64,000 nucleotides of DNA from Cinnamomum chago (GCA_038049695.1 CP142452.1:71925501-71989500); one strand, 5' to 3'. Shown: positions 1-11,649, counted from the stretch's first letter. Notes: generated by a model not told the origin, from the letters alone. Numbers and translations: made by a program.

Positions 1-2950
1 GGAACTCCTTGAGCTGGGGAGGCAGCTGGGGAGGAATGTTCCACACATTGTCCTCTATAATGTCTGCTACCTTGTCTTTATCAGAGAAGAGAAAAGAAGG
101 GAATAGAGAGGCAATGGGTTTACAGTCGATCCAGGAGTCGTACCAGAGACTTATGGAGTTGCTATTGCCAATTTGCCATTTGCTGTCCTTTTGGAGAGAA
201 GAGAGGTGGGTGCTGATTTTCTTCCAAATACATGATCCGCCACAGTGAGTTCTCTTATTCCAGAATAAAGGATTCCTTAGATATGTGCCTCTGAACCAAG
301 AAGCCCACAAAGAATTTGAGTTGATTGCAGACCATGCCAAGAATCTGAGACAAGCTTCATTAAAGTCTTTGACCCTCCGAAGGCCAAGACCTCCCTCAGC
401 TTTTGGAAGACAAACAAGGTCCCATTTGACCAGATTGGCTTTGATTTTTTCAGGAGAAGCTGACCAAAGGAAGTTCCTCATTACTCTTTCAATTTGCAGG
501 CAGGTTTTGCTAGGAAGAGGGAGGACAAGAGAAATGTGGAGAGGGATAGAGGCTAACACATGCTTGACAAGGATCAGCCTGGCAGCAAAGGAGAGGCACT
601 TCATCTTCCAGCCAGCCAGCCTTGTGCTAATGGAGTCCAGCATATGACTGAAAAGAGCATGTCTTGAGCTTCCAAGGAATAAAGGCACTCCGAGATAGAC
701 AGCAGGGAGAGGGGCTATATTAATCCGCAGGGTGCTGGAGATCATGTTGGCTGTCCTGATACTGCATTTGCCCAGATAAAGGTGACTTTTCTGGAGATTA
801 AAGCATTGGCCTGACGAATCTTGGTACAGGTGGAGGAGATCTTGCAGCTGACTGAGACTCTTTTTGTAGCCTTTTATGAAGACCAGGATGTCATCCGCAT
901 ATATGAGATGGCAGGGAGTAGAGGGAGCATGAGAGATAGGGTGAATGGATCCCACGAGCCTAAGATCTTCAATCTTCCAGCTAAGAATCTCTTCAGCTAG
1001 GATGAAAAGATAGGGAGAGAGAGGATCTCCCTGGCGCAGCCCACAAGAGGTAGCGAAAAGTCCACTTGGGCTCTTGTTAATCAGAACAGAGCCTCTGCCA
1101 GTACAAACAAGTTCTCTAATCCAGTTAATCCACTTGGAGGAGAAGTTGAAAAATTGAAGAGCTTTGAATAAGAAATTCCATTGCAGCTTATCAAAGGCCT
1201 TTGAGATGTCCAGTTTCATACAAACAGCCCCTCCTCTAGTAGAAGATTTAAGGTTTTGAAAGAGGTCATGGGCAAGGGCAACATGATGGTGAATGGTTCT
1301 ACCTTTAACAAAGGCTGACTGGTGGTTGGAGATGAGGAAAGGAAGGATAAGAGAGAGTCTGGAAGCCAAGATTTTCGAGATGATCTTATAGGAAAAATTC
1401 AGGAGACTTATGAGTCTATAATCAGAGAAAGAAGTAGGGGAGAGCTTTTTTGGAATAAGGGTAAGGAAGAAGGCATTAGAAGCTCTGAGAAGCCTACCTT
1501 TGCTAAAGAAATGAGAGACGGCTAGGATGACTTGAGGGCCTACAATCTCCCAGCAGTGAGTGAAGAAAACCCCTGAGAATCCATCAGGCCCAGGGGAGCT
1601 GGATTTCTTGAGTTTGAAGACTGCTTCTTTAATTTCAGCTGAAGAGGGGATAGATTCCAGGATAGAATTCTGCTCCTCAGAGACTGCTGGACCAGGACAA
1701 TTGAAGAGAGATTCATCTATGACAGAGGGATTGGCCTGCAACAGATTTGAGAAAAAGGAGCTGGCTTTGTTCCTAATTTGATCCTCATCCTCAATGATGG
1801 TCTCATCGACAGTTATCTTATCAATCCTATTGATGGAGCTCCTAGATTTAGCAGACAAGTGGAAGAACTTAGTGTTCCTATCCCCTTCTTTTAACCATCT
1901 AATTTTAGACTTTTGTTTCCAGTGAACTGATTCGGCTTTGAGCCAGTTGTGAAGGGAGGATTTGCTGGAATTAAGAGCCAGCAGAAGAGGTTCAGAGGGG
2001 TTGGAATCGTAAGAGGATTGGGCTACCAAGACCTGGTTCTCAGCATTAGCTATATTCAGCTTGAGCTGCCCAAAAACCTCATAATTCCAAGTCTTCAACT
2101 TACTTTTGAGATTTTTGAGCTTTTGGGCCAGAATGAACTGAGGGGAACCAGTACAAGGGAAAGCCCAGCTTTCTTTGACCAGAGGGAGGAAGGAATCATG
2201 AGAAAGCCACATCTCTTCGAATTTAAAGGGGACATTCTTCGTTGGGAAAAAGGTTCTGTGGGATAGCAAAAGAGGGCTGTGGTCAGAAGAAATTCTAGGA
2301 AGATGGGATAAGAGAGGGTCTGTATGAAGATCCAACCAGGCGCTGTTGGCCAATGCTCGGTCTAGCCTAGCAGCAACATAGGCAAGACCTTGCCTGTTAT
2401 TGGCCCAGGTGAATCTATTACCTCTGAATCCTAGATCTTTGAGGCCAGCAGCAAGAACCGAATCAGAGAACTCTTTGACTGAGGATAGAGAGGGGGAAGA
2501 TGTGCTGAATTTTTCCGAAGCCAAAAGGGTGGCGTTGAAGTCTCCTATAACAGCCCAAGGTAGAGCTGTAGCTGAAGTGTTGACTAAATAGTCCCAGAGA
2601 GACCTCCTTTGTCTGTAATCTGTGGAGCCATAGATCCCTGAAATCAGACTTGTGGAGGAAGAGTGGACATCTGTAACTTGGATGGATATATGCTGGTTTG
2701 AAAGATCAAGGAGGGAATAACTAAGGTTTGGGTTAGTTTTACAAAAGCACCAGAGAGAGTTATTAGGGGAACTAAAGGTTTGGATATAGCCAAGAGATTG
2801 GATATCCAGGGAGATAGGAGAGCTCGAAGGAATTTTAGGTTCAGAAAGAAAGAGGATGGTTGGAGAGTGGGAGACTAACAGGTGGAGCAGCACAGTTTGG
2901 GTTGGAGAGTTTCCTATTCCCCGACAATTCCAGGAGAGAATTTTAAACAT
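1..2950 (-). CDS. LINE-A ORF2: endonuclease-reverse transcriptase (partial)
   Basis: Reading from ATG at 2948-2950 gives the N-terminus MFKILSWNCRGIGN, the standard start of the apurinic-type endonuclease of plant L1 elements. The endonuclease covers roughly residues 1-230, with GDFNA and SSDHSPL motifs. The reverse transcriptase follows, with LKKSSSPGPDGFSG, KLDISKAFDKL, GLRQGDPLSPYLF and the catalytic YADD at residues 684-687 (890-901). I read no stop between 2950 and 2, so at least 983 codons are open and the frame leaves the window; the zinc-binding C-terminus should lie beyond. The start overlaps the last 8 nt of ORF1 in another frame, which suggests reinitiation after ORF1 termination. 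It nicks target DNA and primes cDNA synthesis. Whether the element is active cannot be judged, since ORF1 is broken. Confidence 0.85.
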   Translation of the reverse strand, partial: MFKILSWNCRGIGNSPTQTVLLHLLVSHSPTILFLSEPKIPSSSPISLDIQSLGYIQTFSSPNNSLWCFCKTNPNLSYSLLDLSNQHISIQVTDVHSSSTSLISGIYGSTDYRQRRSLWDYLVNTSATALPWAVIGDFNATLLASEKFSTSSPSLSSVKEFSDSVLAAGLKDLGFRGNRFTWANNRQGLAYVAARLDRALANSAWLDLHTDPLLSHLPRISSDHSPLLLSHRTFFPTKNVPFKFEEMWLSHDSFLPLVKESWAFPCTGSPQFILAQKLKNLKSKLKTWNYEVFGQLKLNIANAENQVLVAQSSYDSNPSEPLLLALNSSKSSLHNWLKAESVHWKQKSKIRWLKEGDRNTKFFHLSAKSRSSINRIDKITVDETIIEDEDQIRNKASSFFSNLLQANPSVIDESLFNCPGPAVSEEQNSILESIPSSAEIKEAVFKLKKSSSPGPDGFSGVFFTHCWEIVGPQVILAVSHFFSKGRLLRASNAFFLTLIPKKLSPTSFSDYRLISLLNFSYKIISKILASRLSLILPFLISNHQSAFVKGRTIHHHVALAHDLFQNLKSSTRGGAVCMKLDISKAFDKLQWNFLFKALQFFNFSSKWINWIRELVCTGRGSVLINKSPSGLFATSCGLRQGDPLSPYLFILAEEILSWKIEDLRLVGSIHPISHAPSTPCHLIYADDILVFIKGYKKSLSQLQDLLHLYQDSSGQCFNLQKSHLYLGKCSIRTANMISSTLRINIAPLPAVYLGVPLFLGSSRHALFSHMLDSISTRLAGWKMKCLSFAARLILVKHVLASIPLHISLVLPLPSKTCLQIERVMRNFLWSASPEKIKANLVKWDLVCLPKAEGGLGLRRVKDFNEACLRFLAWSAINSNSLWASWFRGTYLRNPLFWNKRTHCGGSCIWKKISTHLSSLQKDSKWQIGNSNSISLWYDSWIDCKPIASLFPSFLFSDKDKVADIIEDNVWNIPPQLPPQLKEF

Positions 2951-4637
2951 TGGAGACAGTAGGAGGAGGAGAGCCAACATGACTTCTAGTCTTGGGTCCA
3001 AGAGAGATAGGGCCTTTGTTCTTAGACTTATTCCTTCCTTTAACCTTAAAGGAAGATAGGTCCACCACAACTGAAGATATTGGGATTAACTCTGAAACAG
3101 TCTGAGGATGGTCAATAGGATTATGCTCTGCAGGGGAAGAGGGGGCACTCTCAGGGTTCTGGGATGCTGAGGAAGTATTTTTAGGGGCAGCTGGAGCCTC
3201 TGAAAGGGGTAGGGAATCCTGGACTGGAAGATCAGAGGGTAACTGAGTAGGAGAGGGAGGGTCTTCTAGGGAGGTATTTTCTAGAGCAGAGAAGGGATTG
3301 GGACTGACGAAGGAGGGAGCTGGGTTATCGACCAAAATTTCCATGGAGGATTCAGGAGGAGGAGACTCCTTGTTAAGAGCAGAGGTGGCACAGTTGGCTT
3401 GGGAGCCGAGGGTTCTCTTCGAGGGAGGGATAATGGGGGGAGGAATGGAAGGGGGAACAGAGCTTATGGGGTGGCCATTAATTTGCTCCTGGGTGACCAG
3501 GGGATTGTTTTCCACAGAGTCTGGAGCAGGGGAATGCATCATGGGCAATGAAGCAGGGTCTGGGGTTGGAAGCAGGGGAGGCTTGTATGAGAAGGGGCAT
3601 TTGGAGGAGAGATGACCTGCAGAAAAGCATTCAGAGCAAGGAACATTTTCATAAAGCACTTCCACCTCTACAACTCCTTCTCCTTCCAGGTCCACCATGA
3701 TGGAAGTCAGATTGGATTTTGCAACGTCCAAATTGACCAGAATTCTGGCGAAAGAGAGCATTTTCTGAGAAGCAGTGATGTAATCCAGGCGAAGAGGCTT
3801 GCCTATTGTCCCTGCTATAGATAGAAGGATATCACTGCTCCAACAGTGATAAGGAATACCTTTGAGCCGAATCCAAACCGGAGCAAACGTCGGCCAGGAG
3901 AGAACATCCTGTCCAGGGGTCCAAGGTTGGAGAAGGAGCTTTTTCTTTTCCATGACCAGGGGGCTCTGACTAACTAAGCAATCCCTATCTTCCTGAGTAT
4001 TAAATCTGAAGATGAAGAAGCCTTTCTCTGTGAGGGAGATAAGGCAGGGCCTAGAAAGTCTCCAAGATTTCTGAACCCACTGTTCTAGAGCTTCTAGGGT
4101 AGGACGCCGGCCAGCAAACTTCCCTATAGCTGAAAAAGAGAAGGAGTCCTTACTGATAGCTACCATCTGTTAAGGTATCCTAAGGGTAAGCTTACCATCA
4201 ATCCAGGCAGGTGGAGGGATGGCTGGTGGAGCAGATATCGCTGAGGGAGAGAGGAAGCTGGCATAAGACTTCGGGGGGAGCTGGTCTTCTGAAGGAGGGG
4301 CTTGAACCTGTTGATGAGTCAGAAGATTTTCCAAATGCTAGTGTAAAAGCTGTAGCTGGGCCGTATCCCATGTAGGAGGGGATGGGGTCGGCAATAAGCT
4401 TGATTGCTCTAGAGAGGGAGGAGCAGCTGATTCTGATGGAGCGGGAGAAAGCCTCGAACTAGGAGGGAAGTTTGAAAAAAAGGAAGCAAATGATGGGGGC
4501 GCTGGAGGAAGAGCTGAGGAGGATGAAGGGGGGATAAGAGAAAGGTTGATGGAGGAAAGGGAAGCAGAGGAGGGATTAGGGATTGGGATTCGATCTTGTC
4601 TTGCATCAGGGGGGGCAGGAGGGATTGGGGGAGACAT
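2943..4637 (-). pseudogene. LINE-A ORF1 (DUF4283 plus zinc knuckle), two in-frame stops
   Basis: One reading frame runs from ATG at 4637 to the TAA at 2943-2945 but has two internal stops: TAG at 4338-4340 and TAA at 4170-4172. The part before the first stop is proline/serine-rich. After the second stop come a DUF4283-type domain (about the first 170 residues from 4166, including WIRLKGIPYHCW) and a CCHC zinc knuckle, CSECFSAGHLSSKC (C-x2-C-x4-H-x4-C). The tail is proline/serine-rich and ends in a basic stretch. In plant L1 elements this protein binds the element RNA. Starting at 4166 would give a 407-residue protein with domain and knuckle intact but without the N-terminal part, so partial function is conceivable. 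Confidence 0.8.
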
Positions 4638-4663
4638 CTAGGGCAGGAGGGATTGGGGGAGAC
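4613..4663. repeat. 23-bp direct repeat, spacing 28 bp, at the LINE-A 5' end
   Basis: The 23 bases at 4613-4635 recur at 4641-4663. They lie at the presumed 5' boundary of LINE-A and may be a 5' end duplication made during insertion. Confidence 0.6.
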
Positions 4664-4745
4664 TTGCAAGCACCTTGGATGAACCCATGCAACTAATCCT
4701 AGGTGAATAGAAACATAATTTAAACAGTTCAATATAAAAACTTAC

Positions 4746-5970
4746 GAAGATAGCTGCAACCTCTGGGTGGCGAGGATCTCGAGAACGCATCCAGACGGAT
4801 ATCCTATCAACCGGAACACCCTCGGAACGCAACTGTTTGGTGGAGAAATGTATTACTAGTATACTATCATACAGAATGACAAAAACATAAATTAACTGTA
4901 CGATCTAACTTTTTACCTCGTGGCGGACCTGGGTGATGTGTCGAGTCCCCAACCTATGTGCAGGACCCTGCAATGCGCGGTTCCGCGCATTCGTAGCAGA
5001 CACTCTCTGTTTTCAATATTTATCAGTTGGAATTTTTGTTAGTTACGTTAGTTATTAGTAAAATGTTAAAATTAAAGTAAAAAAAGTACAAGTTTCTCAC
5101 CTGAGCCTCCTCGCTCGTCCAGTACCCGACGAGCTGAGTCCACTGATCAGGGAGAACGCCAGTCGGAACTCGCTGAAGTATGTCAGGCGCATCCTGATGA
5201 GGCTTTCAGTGCTGCTTCTTTATTTTATTTTTATGATCCTTCCACATCTTCCGGCACTTCGACATGCAAACTGGCCGGAAGAGCTCAGGACATGCCCTCA
5301 AATTGTCCTGAAAAGGACAAATAATTTTTCATTGACAAATTAATTTTCATTAAGTTATGATTTAAATTGACACATCATGAGGAGAAATGTTAAATTATTA
5401 CCTTGACTTGCTGCCAGGTACGATCTAGCGTCGCCACCGGGAATGCCTCCCAATCAAGTGTGGTCAAAGGAAATGCATATGGATCCCGGACCATATGTCC
5501 TAACTGGCTGATGAGCTGGCGAGCATGAGGGCCCACCGGATGATATGTCTCATCAAACTCTACGTCAATGGGATGGCCGGAATTCCATGTCCGGATCCCT
5601 CTAGCAGGGCCTCTCCCCCTGCTGGAAGATGGGCCCGTGCTCGTAGCACCTGTTTAAATTCGAGATAATCTAATTAAATTGAAATAAAATAACTTGCTAG
5701 AATTAAAATATTTTAATTAAATAAACTTATACCAGTCTGTGTATCTGCTGATGGTGGTGCTGAAGATGGTGGAGTTGAAGCACTGGACGACGCCGAAGCA
5801 TCCACTGGAGTGGATGGACTCGGATGAGATGCCGATGGCATACTCGGTGGGGCCATCGAACTAGACTGGACGGCATCCGGTGCCGGTCTAGGTTCCCCAG
5901 ACGGTCCGCTGGCCTGGCTCAGCAGCTCGTCCATCGTCAGCGGACGATCTCTCCTCTTTCGTCCTGACAT
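4746..5970 (-). pseudogene. Ptta/En-Spm family transposase-related gene, one nonsense codon
   Basis: Five exons join in frame with GT/AG borders: 5970-5733, 5649-5402, 5307-5101, 5006-4917 and 4832-4746. The first codes a basic start (MSGRKRRDR) and a serine/proline linker. Later exons carry family features: RTWQQVKDNLRACPELF, then SKCRKMWKDHKNKIKK, then EGVPVDRISVWMRSR. A TGA at 5206-5208 in exon 3, right after KKQH, interrupts the frame. A further exon may have followed on the left, where LINE-A now sits. In CACTA elements such second proteins work beside the main transposase; this copy is broken. The family call rests on remembered similarity and the exon logic. Confidence 0.65.
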
Positions 5971-6079
5971 ATCTGTTCAAATGTTTGTAAGATAAATTTC
6001 ATTAAACAAGATAATTGAAATTAACATTTAAAATTTATTTACACTAAAATTTAACATTACTGAAATAGTTCCCAACCGT

Positions 6080-6463
6080 TCATTGGTCATGTAAGTCAAC
6101 TGTATCTCCTTCAATGGTTTCCCGAACCCAATTAATATCTTCATCATGTTGAACAACTGTATTCTGGTTAAGAACTTGTTGGGCGAATGCATCAATATCT
6201 GGCTCATCACATTCAATCTGATACACTCCCCTCCTTGACATTTTAACTGCAACCTGCCAGTTAGGATCTTTCGGATCTTTGACATAGTAAACTTGCTCCG
6301 CCATTGAGGACGGTATGTACGGTTCGACACTTATTCGAACATCACGATGTAACAAATTGTTAAAACTTACCAATGTAAACTGGTAATTATCTATTTTTAC
6401 CCCTCGGATGGGATCCACCCAATCACACTTAAACAATAGAAACTTTAGCCCGTGATTATACAC
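6080..6463 (-). pseudogene. C-terminal DUF4216 domain of a TNP2-like CACTA transposase (fragment)
   Basis: About 127 residues show the DUF4216 pattern found at the C-terminus of En/Spm TNP2 transposases: LFKCDWVDPIRGVKIDNYQF, then EQVYYVKDPKDPNWQVAVK. The frame ends normally at 6080. Everything upstream, including the catalytic part, is missing right of about 6470, where the sequence changes to AT-rich non-coding DNA. It sits just upstream of, and in the same orientation as, the Ptta/En-Spm type gene, the usual order in these elements. Confidence 0.75.
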
Positions 6464-6470
6464 AACTTAA

Positions 6471-8935
6471 AAAAAAGCTATGATTTAAGAGCCAATGGAG
6501 ATTCTGCTTCCTCCCTCTCTGTTTCAAGACCCAGAGGAAGTACTCTTGCACCTTCTGCTCTAGGCGTTTGGTGGTCTACCTATGACTCCAATATCCCACA
6601 AACATCAAATTATGCAGGTGTGTGTGCGTGTTCATGCTACAATTGCTTGTAATGGACAAGGACGAGGAAAGAACACGTGGGTATGTCTGGTTTGAGCATT
6701 TTATTTCTGCTTTTGGATTGAGAAGGACTTTTTTGTATGGAGAAGTGATGAAGGTGGATTTTGTTGTGTATTCTTTTACTTGAGGGAAAGGGCTCTTTTT
6801 ATTGGGTTGGTGATCATATGTTTCAAGTTATATTGTATAGAAATGAAAAGGGTTTTCTTTCTTTCTTTCTTTCTTTTTTACTGTGGTGGGGTGGGCCCTC
6901 AGTTTCTTTGTTGTAAAAAAATTTCTAAAAAAATATTAACCAGAGTCACTTATCTGAACTTCGATCATAACATTAAAAAAAAATTCAAAATTTAAGAAGG
7001 ACTAATACATCAAAACCCCTAAAAAATAAATGTAACGTATAGACTAGAAAGTAGTCAATAAAAGATCAGCCTCATTTTATGGTCAGCCATGTAATTATGA
7101 GGTGAGGAAATAAATGGATTGAGAAGGAAAAGAAAAACAATAAAAAAATAACAAGGAAATGTCTTTTCATGTGGTCATCATAACCATTGCATTCTTAAGA
7201 GGCACAAAGAAGTGTTCCATCTTACTTTAGTTTTCTTCTCTCCTTTTTCTCTTAGTCTTTTTTTCTTCCTTGGCCTGGGTGTGGATGTTTTTGGCTATAG
7301 GCCCGGCTTGTGGTCACTTTCTATGTATTCTTTTTTGGCATACTGCCTTCTTCCCTAGCTCTTCTTTGGCCACATGTGTGATACCCCACCATGTGGTTCT
7401 CATGGGCACTCCCAATAAGGGTGCTCAGTTGAGGGGGTGCCCATGGATACTTTGATTGTCACATGCAAAAACTAAAGATAGACACATTTTATTGGAAAGA
7501 CTTGCAGTATTATGTTTCAAAAGACAGGCAGCAGGCAAAAACCAAACCTGTGACTGGCGAAATCATCTATTTGTCAATGAAGTTGAAAAAACATTAAATC
7601 AGCAATTCTACAATTTACTCTGAATGAGGGAGGAATTTTTACAAGTCTATTTAAGTAGTCTAGAAGCAACAATGGACTTGGCCATCTGCAAATTATTAAG
7701 ATTTCAGGAATGGGCATTCAGCTTCCTAATTCACAAGATTAAAGTGCTTCCTGTATTTGTTCATGAATCATGTTAGTCTTTCCATGTGACATAAGGCTAG
7801 ACATTTCAAGTCCAAGATATGACATTTTTTATCAACCAGGATTTTAAAAGGAGATTTTCTCATAACCACTTTCATTTTTGTATGATCTTGAAACAACTAC
7901 CTTTATCTATTCCAAGCGCGTGTAGTAGAATGAAATTTATTCGTGAGAATGAACAAATTCTGATGATTAAATGTATTATACCTAAACTGCATACTGTGCG
8001 GCTTGCAGACCAAACAAATTACATCCATCTGTTTTCCATTGTCCTGTCTTTCTATTTTTTTTTAATAGTAACATCTGTCTTTCTAATATTTAAAATGATA
8101 AACCATAGTCATACCCATCTGAGTCATCAAGATCATCCAACTAACCCTGTTAATAAAATTTATATTGAACAAGCTCATTCTCAGTCACAATGATACAAAA
8201 AATTCCAATTTGTACATATTCCAATATTTATGTAATTTAACTATCTAGGGAATTTAAAACAATCTGTTATCGATCCCGGATTAACAAAGAGATCAATCTG
8301 GCATGCATAGCAAAGCCAAACAGATTTCAAAAATAAAAGAAGCAAGAAAATTCATGAATCTTGCTTGAAGGGGGAAAAAGAATGTACACTAAATAACACA
8401 ATACAAATGCAGGGAAACAGGAATTAGGAAAATATGTTTCATAGCAAAACCAAACGTATCTCTAGCATAAAAAAAAGCATATGAAAATCTTACCCTTAGC
8501 TTTACACCTATTTTCTTGTAGTCACTCCTTTCCAGGCCCTTGCAATCAATATGAACCAGCATTGACAGCAAATCAAAGTGGCTGAAGGACAAGGAATATA
8601 GATGGTCTGATGTAAAAATTAAGTAGTATCAATATTGTTTGTAAACGTGTGTTTTTTTTTATCGATTTGTTTGTTTGTAAATGTGATAAAAGGTAAGTGG
8701 TTATAGATATTTTCAGTTCATATCTTGGATGAATTGCATTATGTACTTAAATTATTTTCTTATCCATATAGATTTTTAAACTTCACGAGATGTTCATTGC
8801 TCAGTTGGTTAGGGATGTGTGTTGGGATGAATAGTTTTTTTCTTGTATAAATTGAAGTAAAGTTACGGTGAGATTAATTATACCAGCAAGATTCGAATTC
8901 AAACGCCCAATAATTCAGAGACAATCAAATAATAC
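6471..8935. other. AT-rich intergenic DNA, no convincing gene
   Basis: Only short frames without recognisable domains occur here. A (TTTC)n tract lies at about 6853-6876. A short minus-strand stretch at 8490-8592 has exon-like borders but no family I recognise. The end of this stretch (8936-8965) resembles the outer end of the CACTACACC-type sequence that terminates at 32,015. Confidence 0.5.
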
Positions 8936-10439
8936 TACACCAAAAATCGCAATGTTGCGTAATTATGTATCATCAAAATAATGGATCCATCCAAATCAGA
9001 AATGAAGAAAAAGAAATCACAACTATTTTCTGTTTTACCAATGTGCGTAGGAGAGATGTTTTTGTCCCTACAAATTTGACCAGCATTGAGTATCTATCAA
9101 ACAAAGACGTCTTAACTGGTCATAAGTGGGATCTACATTCATTGAGACAGAAAGCAACTTTGCACCATCCTCCTATCATTCTTGCCTTGAGATTCCAAGG
9201 CGATTAAGGAACTGACCATCATAACATATCATTGAACGTTGTTCTATGTTCTTAATTTTGATAACTTGAAAGTAATTGAAAAATGATTATAGGAAAAAGA
9301 CTGTGAAGAAAGAAGGGTTGAGTGTATGACTGTATGAATATAATCTTGGGGCATTAGATTTATAGATGAAGTAACTTGGGCTGCATTTGGCTAGCTACAT
9401 GTATTACATGCATGAATATGTACTCTTTGAATAAAAATAAAAGAAAGTGCAAATGTTTGTGATGTGCTTTATTTTTCATATATATACAGCAAATGTTTGA
9501 AGTGCAGATGCTTTTACTCTTTTTATCCTGAAAGAGAAATGGGTGAAGTGCATTTTCATTAAATCATGGTACTTAGTATTTGAAAATGTAGTATATTATC
9601 ATGTATTCATAGATTCAGTTTATTTCCACAAATATACTGATACCAATTCCAAATGTGACACATTTATGAACTATGGTGCAAGAAACTGCTTCGCATATGT
9701 TACACATTTATGTAACTTCCATGGAAATTGATGGTGTATGTCATTCCACCTGACCCAAAATCGGATCATCCCAACCTATATTTAACTCCCATGCCTAATT
9801 CCGAGTTAAAAGATCGGGGATTTTTCTCAGGAACATGCCACACTGTGAACTGGGTATTTCATCGCCAACGACGCCATGCCCATTTATCTGTATTTGGCAT
9901 GAATCAATAACTGGAAATGGGAAAGAAGATGCTTCTAAATCATCAAAAGGAGGGAAGGGTTGGTTTGATTTCAACCAAAAAATAAAAAAAGTATAGGTTT
10001 GACTACATTCATACTGAATAAACGCCCGTTTTAAGGAATAGATCAAAGAAAGGTAGTAATTGTTCCATAGGCCCAAAAACCCCAGACATTTTTAACTTGC
10101 ACATATCATCCAGTGGATCTGGGACAGTATAAAATGAAACCCTATGCAAACAATACATCAGAGATTGTTTTATATGCACACATATTCAGCATTAATCCAG
10201 GAATCAGGGCATCTTGAGTAACCCACATGCCAAAAATTGAAGGTTTTGAGCTGCCAAAAACTCACAATAAAAAAAGGGGGCATGGAGCAACTCAACGGTC
10301 CCAACAAAACAAAGAAGGGAAAATGAGAGAGATATTGAAATCACAAATCCACATACAAAGAAGGAACATTAGAGAGAGATACTGAAATCACAAATAGTTG
10401 GAAGTCTTACAACAAAAGTGATGCAGTGCTTCAAATGGT
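8936..10439. other. AT-rich DNA between CACTA parts, no gene recognised
   Basis: No frame with a known domain is visible on either strand. If 4.7-11.0 kb is one CACTA element, this would be its non-coding or captured interior. The first 30 bases look like a terminal fragment (CTACACCA then a GCAATGTTGCG stretch). Confidence 0.4.
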
Positions 10440-10528
10440 AACATGATACATACCTGATGGATGCCGGCCGGAGGATGCGCTGGCGACCGTGAGAGTAGGA
10501 GGGAGATGCCGAAGGAGACGAGAAAGGC

Positions 10529-10571
<43 letters not shown>

Positions 10572-11037
10572 TGGGAAGGGTTTCACAGGGCGCTGGCGGC
10601 TGGGCAGAGAGGAAACGCAGGGAGAGAGGGGGAGAGAAGGGAAGGAGAGGGAGAGAAGAGAGAAGAAGAGATAGAGAATCAGTGGGAAGGGTTTCACAGG
10701 GCGCTGGCCAGAGAGGGTGAACGCAGGGAGAGAGGGGGAGAGAAGGGAAGGAGAGGGAGAGAAGAGAGAAGAGAGAGAAGGGAAGGAGAGAGAGAGAGAG
10801 AGAGAAAGATTGCAGAGGAGATGAGCGATCGAGACGCGGATCGAGATGCAGAGCAGAGGAGATGAGCGATGAGCGATCGAGATTGCGGGAGCAGGGGAAA
10901 AAAGAAGTGGGAAGGAAAAAGAGGCTTTGGCGGGGGTTGGGCTTTAGCGACCGCCGTTTTGCCATAGGCGGCCGCTAATGGGTCTTTTGCGACCGCCACA
11001 AGCGGCCACCCACGTTTTTGATGATTTTCTAGTAGTG
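10440..11037 (-). mobile_element. CACTA element 5' end: terminal repeat, subterminal repeats and leader
   Basis: Read on the minus strand, the block starts at 11,037 with CACTACTAGAAAATCATC, a CACTA-type terminus, and continues with GC-rich subterminal repeats of the form GGCGGTCGC (10,940-11,010). It then enters a CT-rich leader (10,480-10,920) ending in a possible splice donor near 10,453. The leader resembles 29,757-30,110 in the complete CACTA element, with the same GGCATCTC, CACGGTC and CAGCGCATCC blocks. The matching left terminus was not found; it may lie beyond position 1. Confidence 0.65.
10529..10566. repeat. (GA)n microsatellite
   Basis: Uninterrupted GA dinucleotides within the CT/GA-rich CACTA leader. 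Apparent reading frames across it on both strands are low-complexity artefacts. Confidence 0.9.
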
Positions 11038-11649
11038 GGTGTTGAAATGGGCCCCAGGGCCATAGGTAAAAAGCTGTGGATGAATTTTTTTTTTCTTGTT
11101 TCAAACCATCTGACATCATTGCATTTTCCTCTGGAACAATGATTTAGGGTCAGAGATGAGCCCTTATCTGGACGGCTTGGATGCAGTGTTTAAGTGGAGT
11201 TGTTAGGGGGTTGTTGGGATGATGTACCGATCATGTGAGGCTGCTGGCACTGAATACCCCATGTAACACGTGTTTTAATTTAATCCGTGAAATGCCGGCC
11301 GGCATGTGCCTCCTTTATATTCCTCATCATCAACGTTGTAAGCAGGCATTGTTTGTCATTGTTCATGTGGAATGGAGGTGACTAAACAATCACTACAAGT
11401 GGTTTGCCACCGTTTAGGACATTTGAGGTCCACTTTTGTGTAATGTAACTTGTTTATATTACATGCCTCCCTCTATGAGCAATGTACCAAAATTTTCAGA
11501 AGACCAAATGGTAAGTTGCTTCAAAATTTTGATTTATACAATTTGAGACATACAATTTATCCAACAAATAAATAACTAAAATCAACACTCACACATTAGA
11601 TAGGCACCTCTCATTTATCATTAAGAAAAACACTATTTACCTTATGTGT

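Larger units (their letters stand above)
1..4680 (-). mobile_element. L1-type LINE (LINE-A), 3' end outside the window
   Basis: This non-LTR retrotransposon is read right to left. It has an ORF1 with a nucleic-acid-binding region and zinc knuckle (2943-4637) followed by an ORF2 with endonuclease and reverse transcriptase (1-2950). The 3' part (zinc-binding C-terminus, 3' UTR, poly-A) lies beyond position 1. The 5' end is not exactly fixed; it falls near 4640-4680, beside a 23-bp direct repeat and next to exons of a CACTA transposase-type gene, so the LINE appears inserted in that element. No target duplication can be checked because the other end is missing. Confidence 0.85.
4664..6470 (-). 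mobile_element. CACTA/En-Spm element remnant (coding part)
   Basis: Two minus-strand genes typical of plant CACTA elements lie head to tail: the 3' end of a TNP2-like transposase with a DUF4216 domain (6080-6463), then a spliced gene of the Ptta/En-Spm transposase family (4746-5970). The left side is cut by LINE-A. The right side ends abruptly near 6470, with neither the transposase core nor a terminal repeat attached. A CACTA 5' end in the matching orientation lies at 11,037, so 4.7-11.0 kb could be one internally deleted element; that is inference. Confidence 0.65.

Noticed and set aside
8490..8592. Exon-like minus-strand stretch
   Set aside because: Borders look like splice sites, but the peptide matches no family I know and no neighbouring exon was found.
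8796..8915. SINE candidate with TTGCTCAGTTGG and GATTCGAAT words
   Set aside because: The A box is imperfect, box spacing is long and no flanking duplication or A-rich tail is clear.
10489..11119. Several overlapping frames on both strands rich in Arg/Glu/Gly or Ser/Leu/Pro
   Set aside because: Produced by the GA/CT-rich CACTA leader; no domain, no codon structure.
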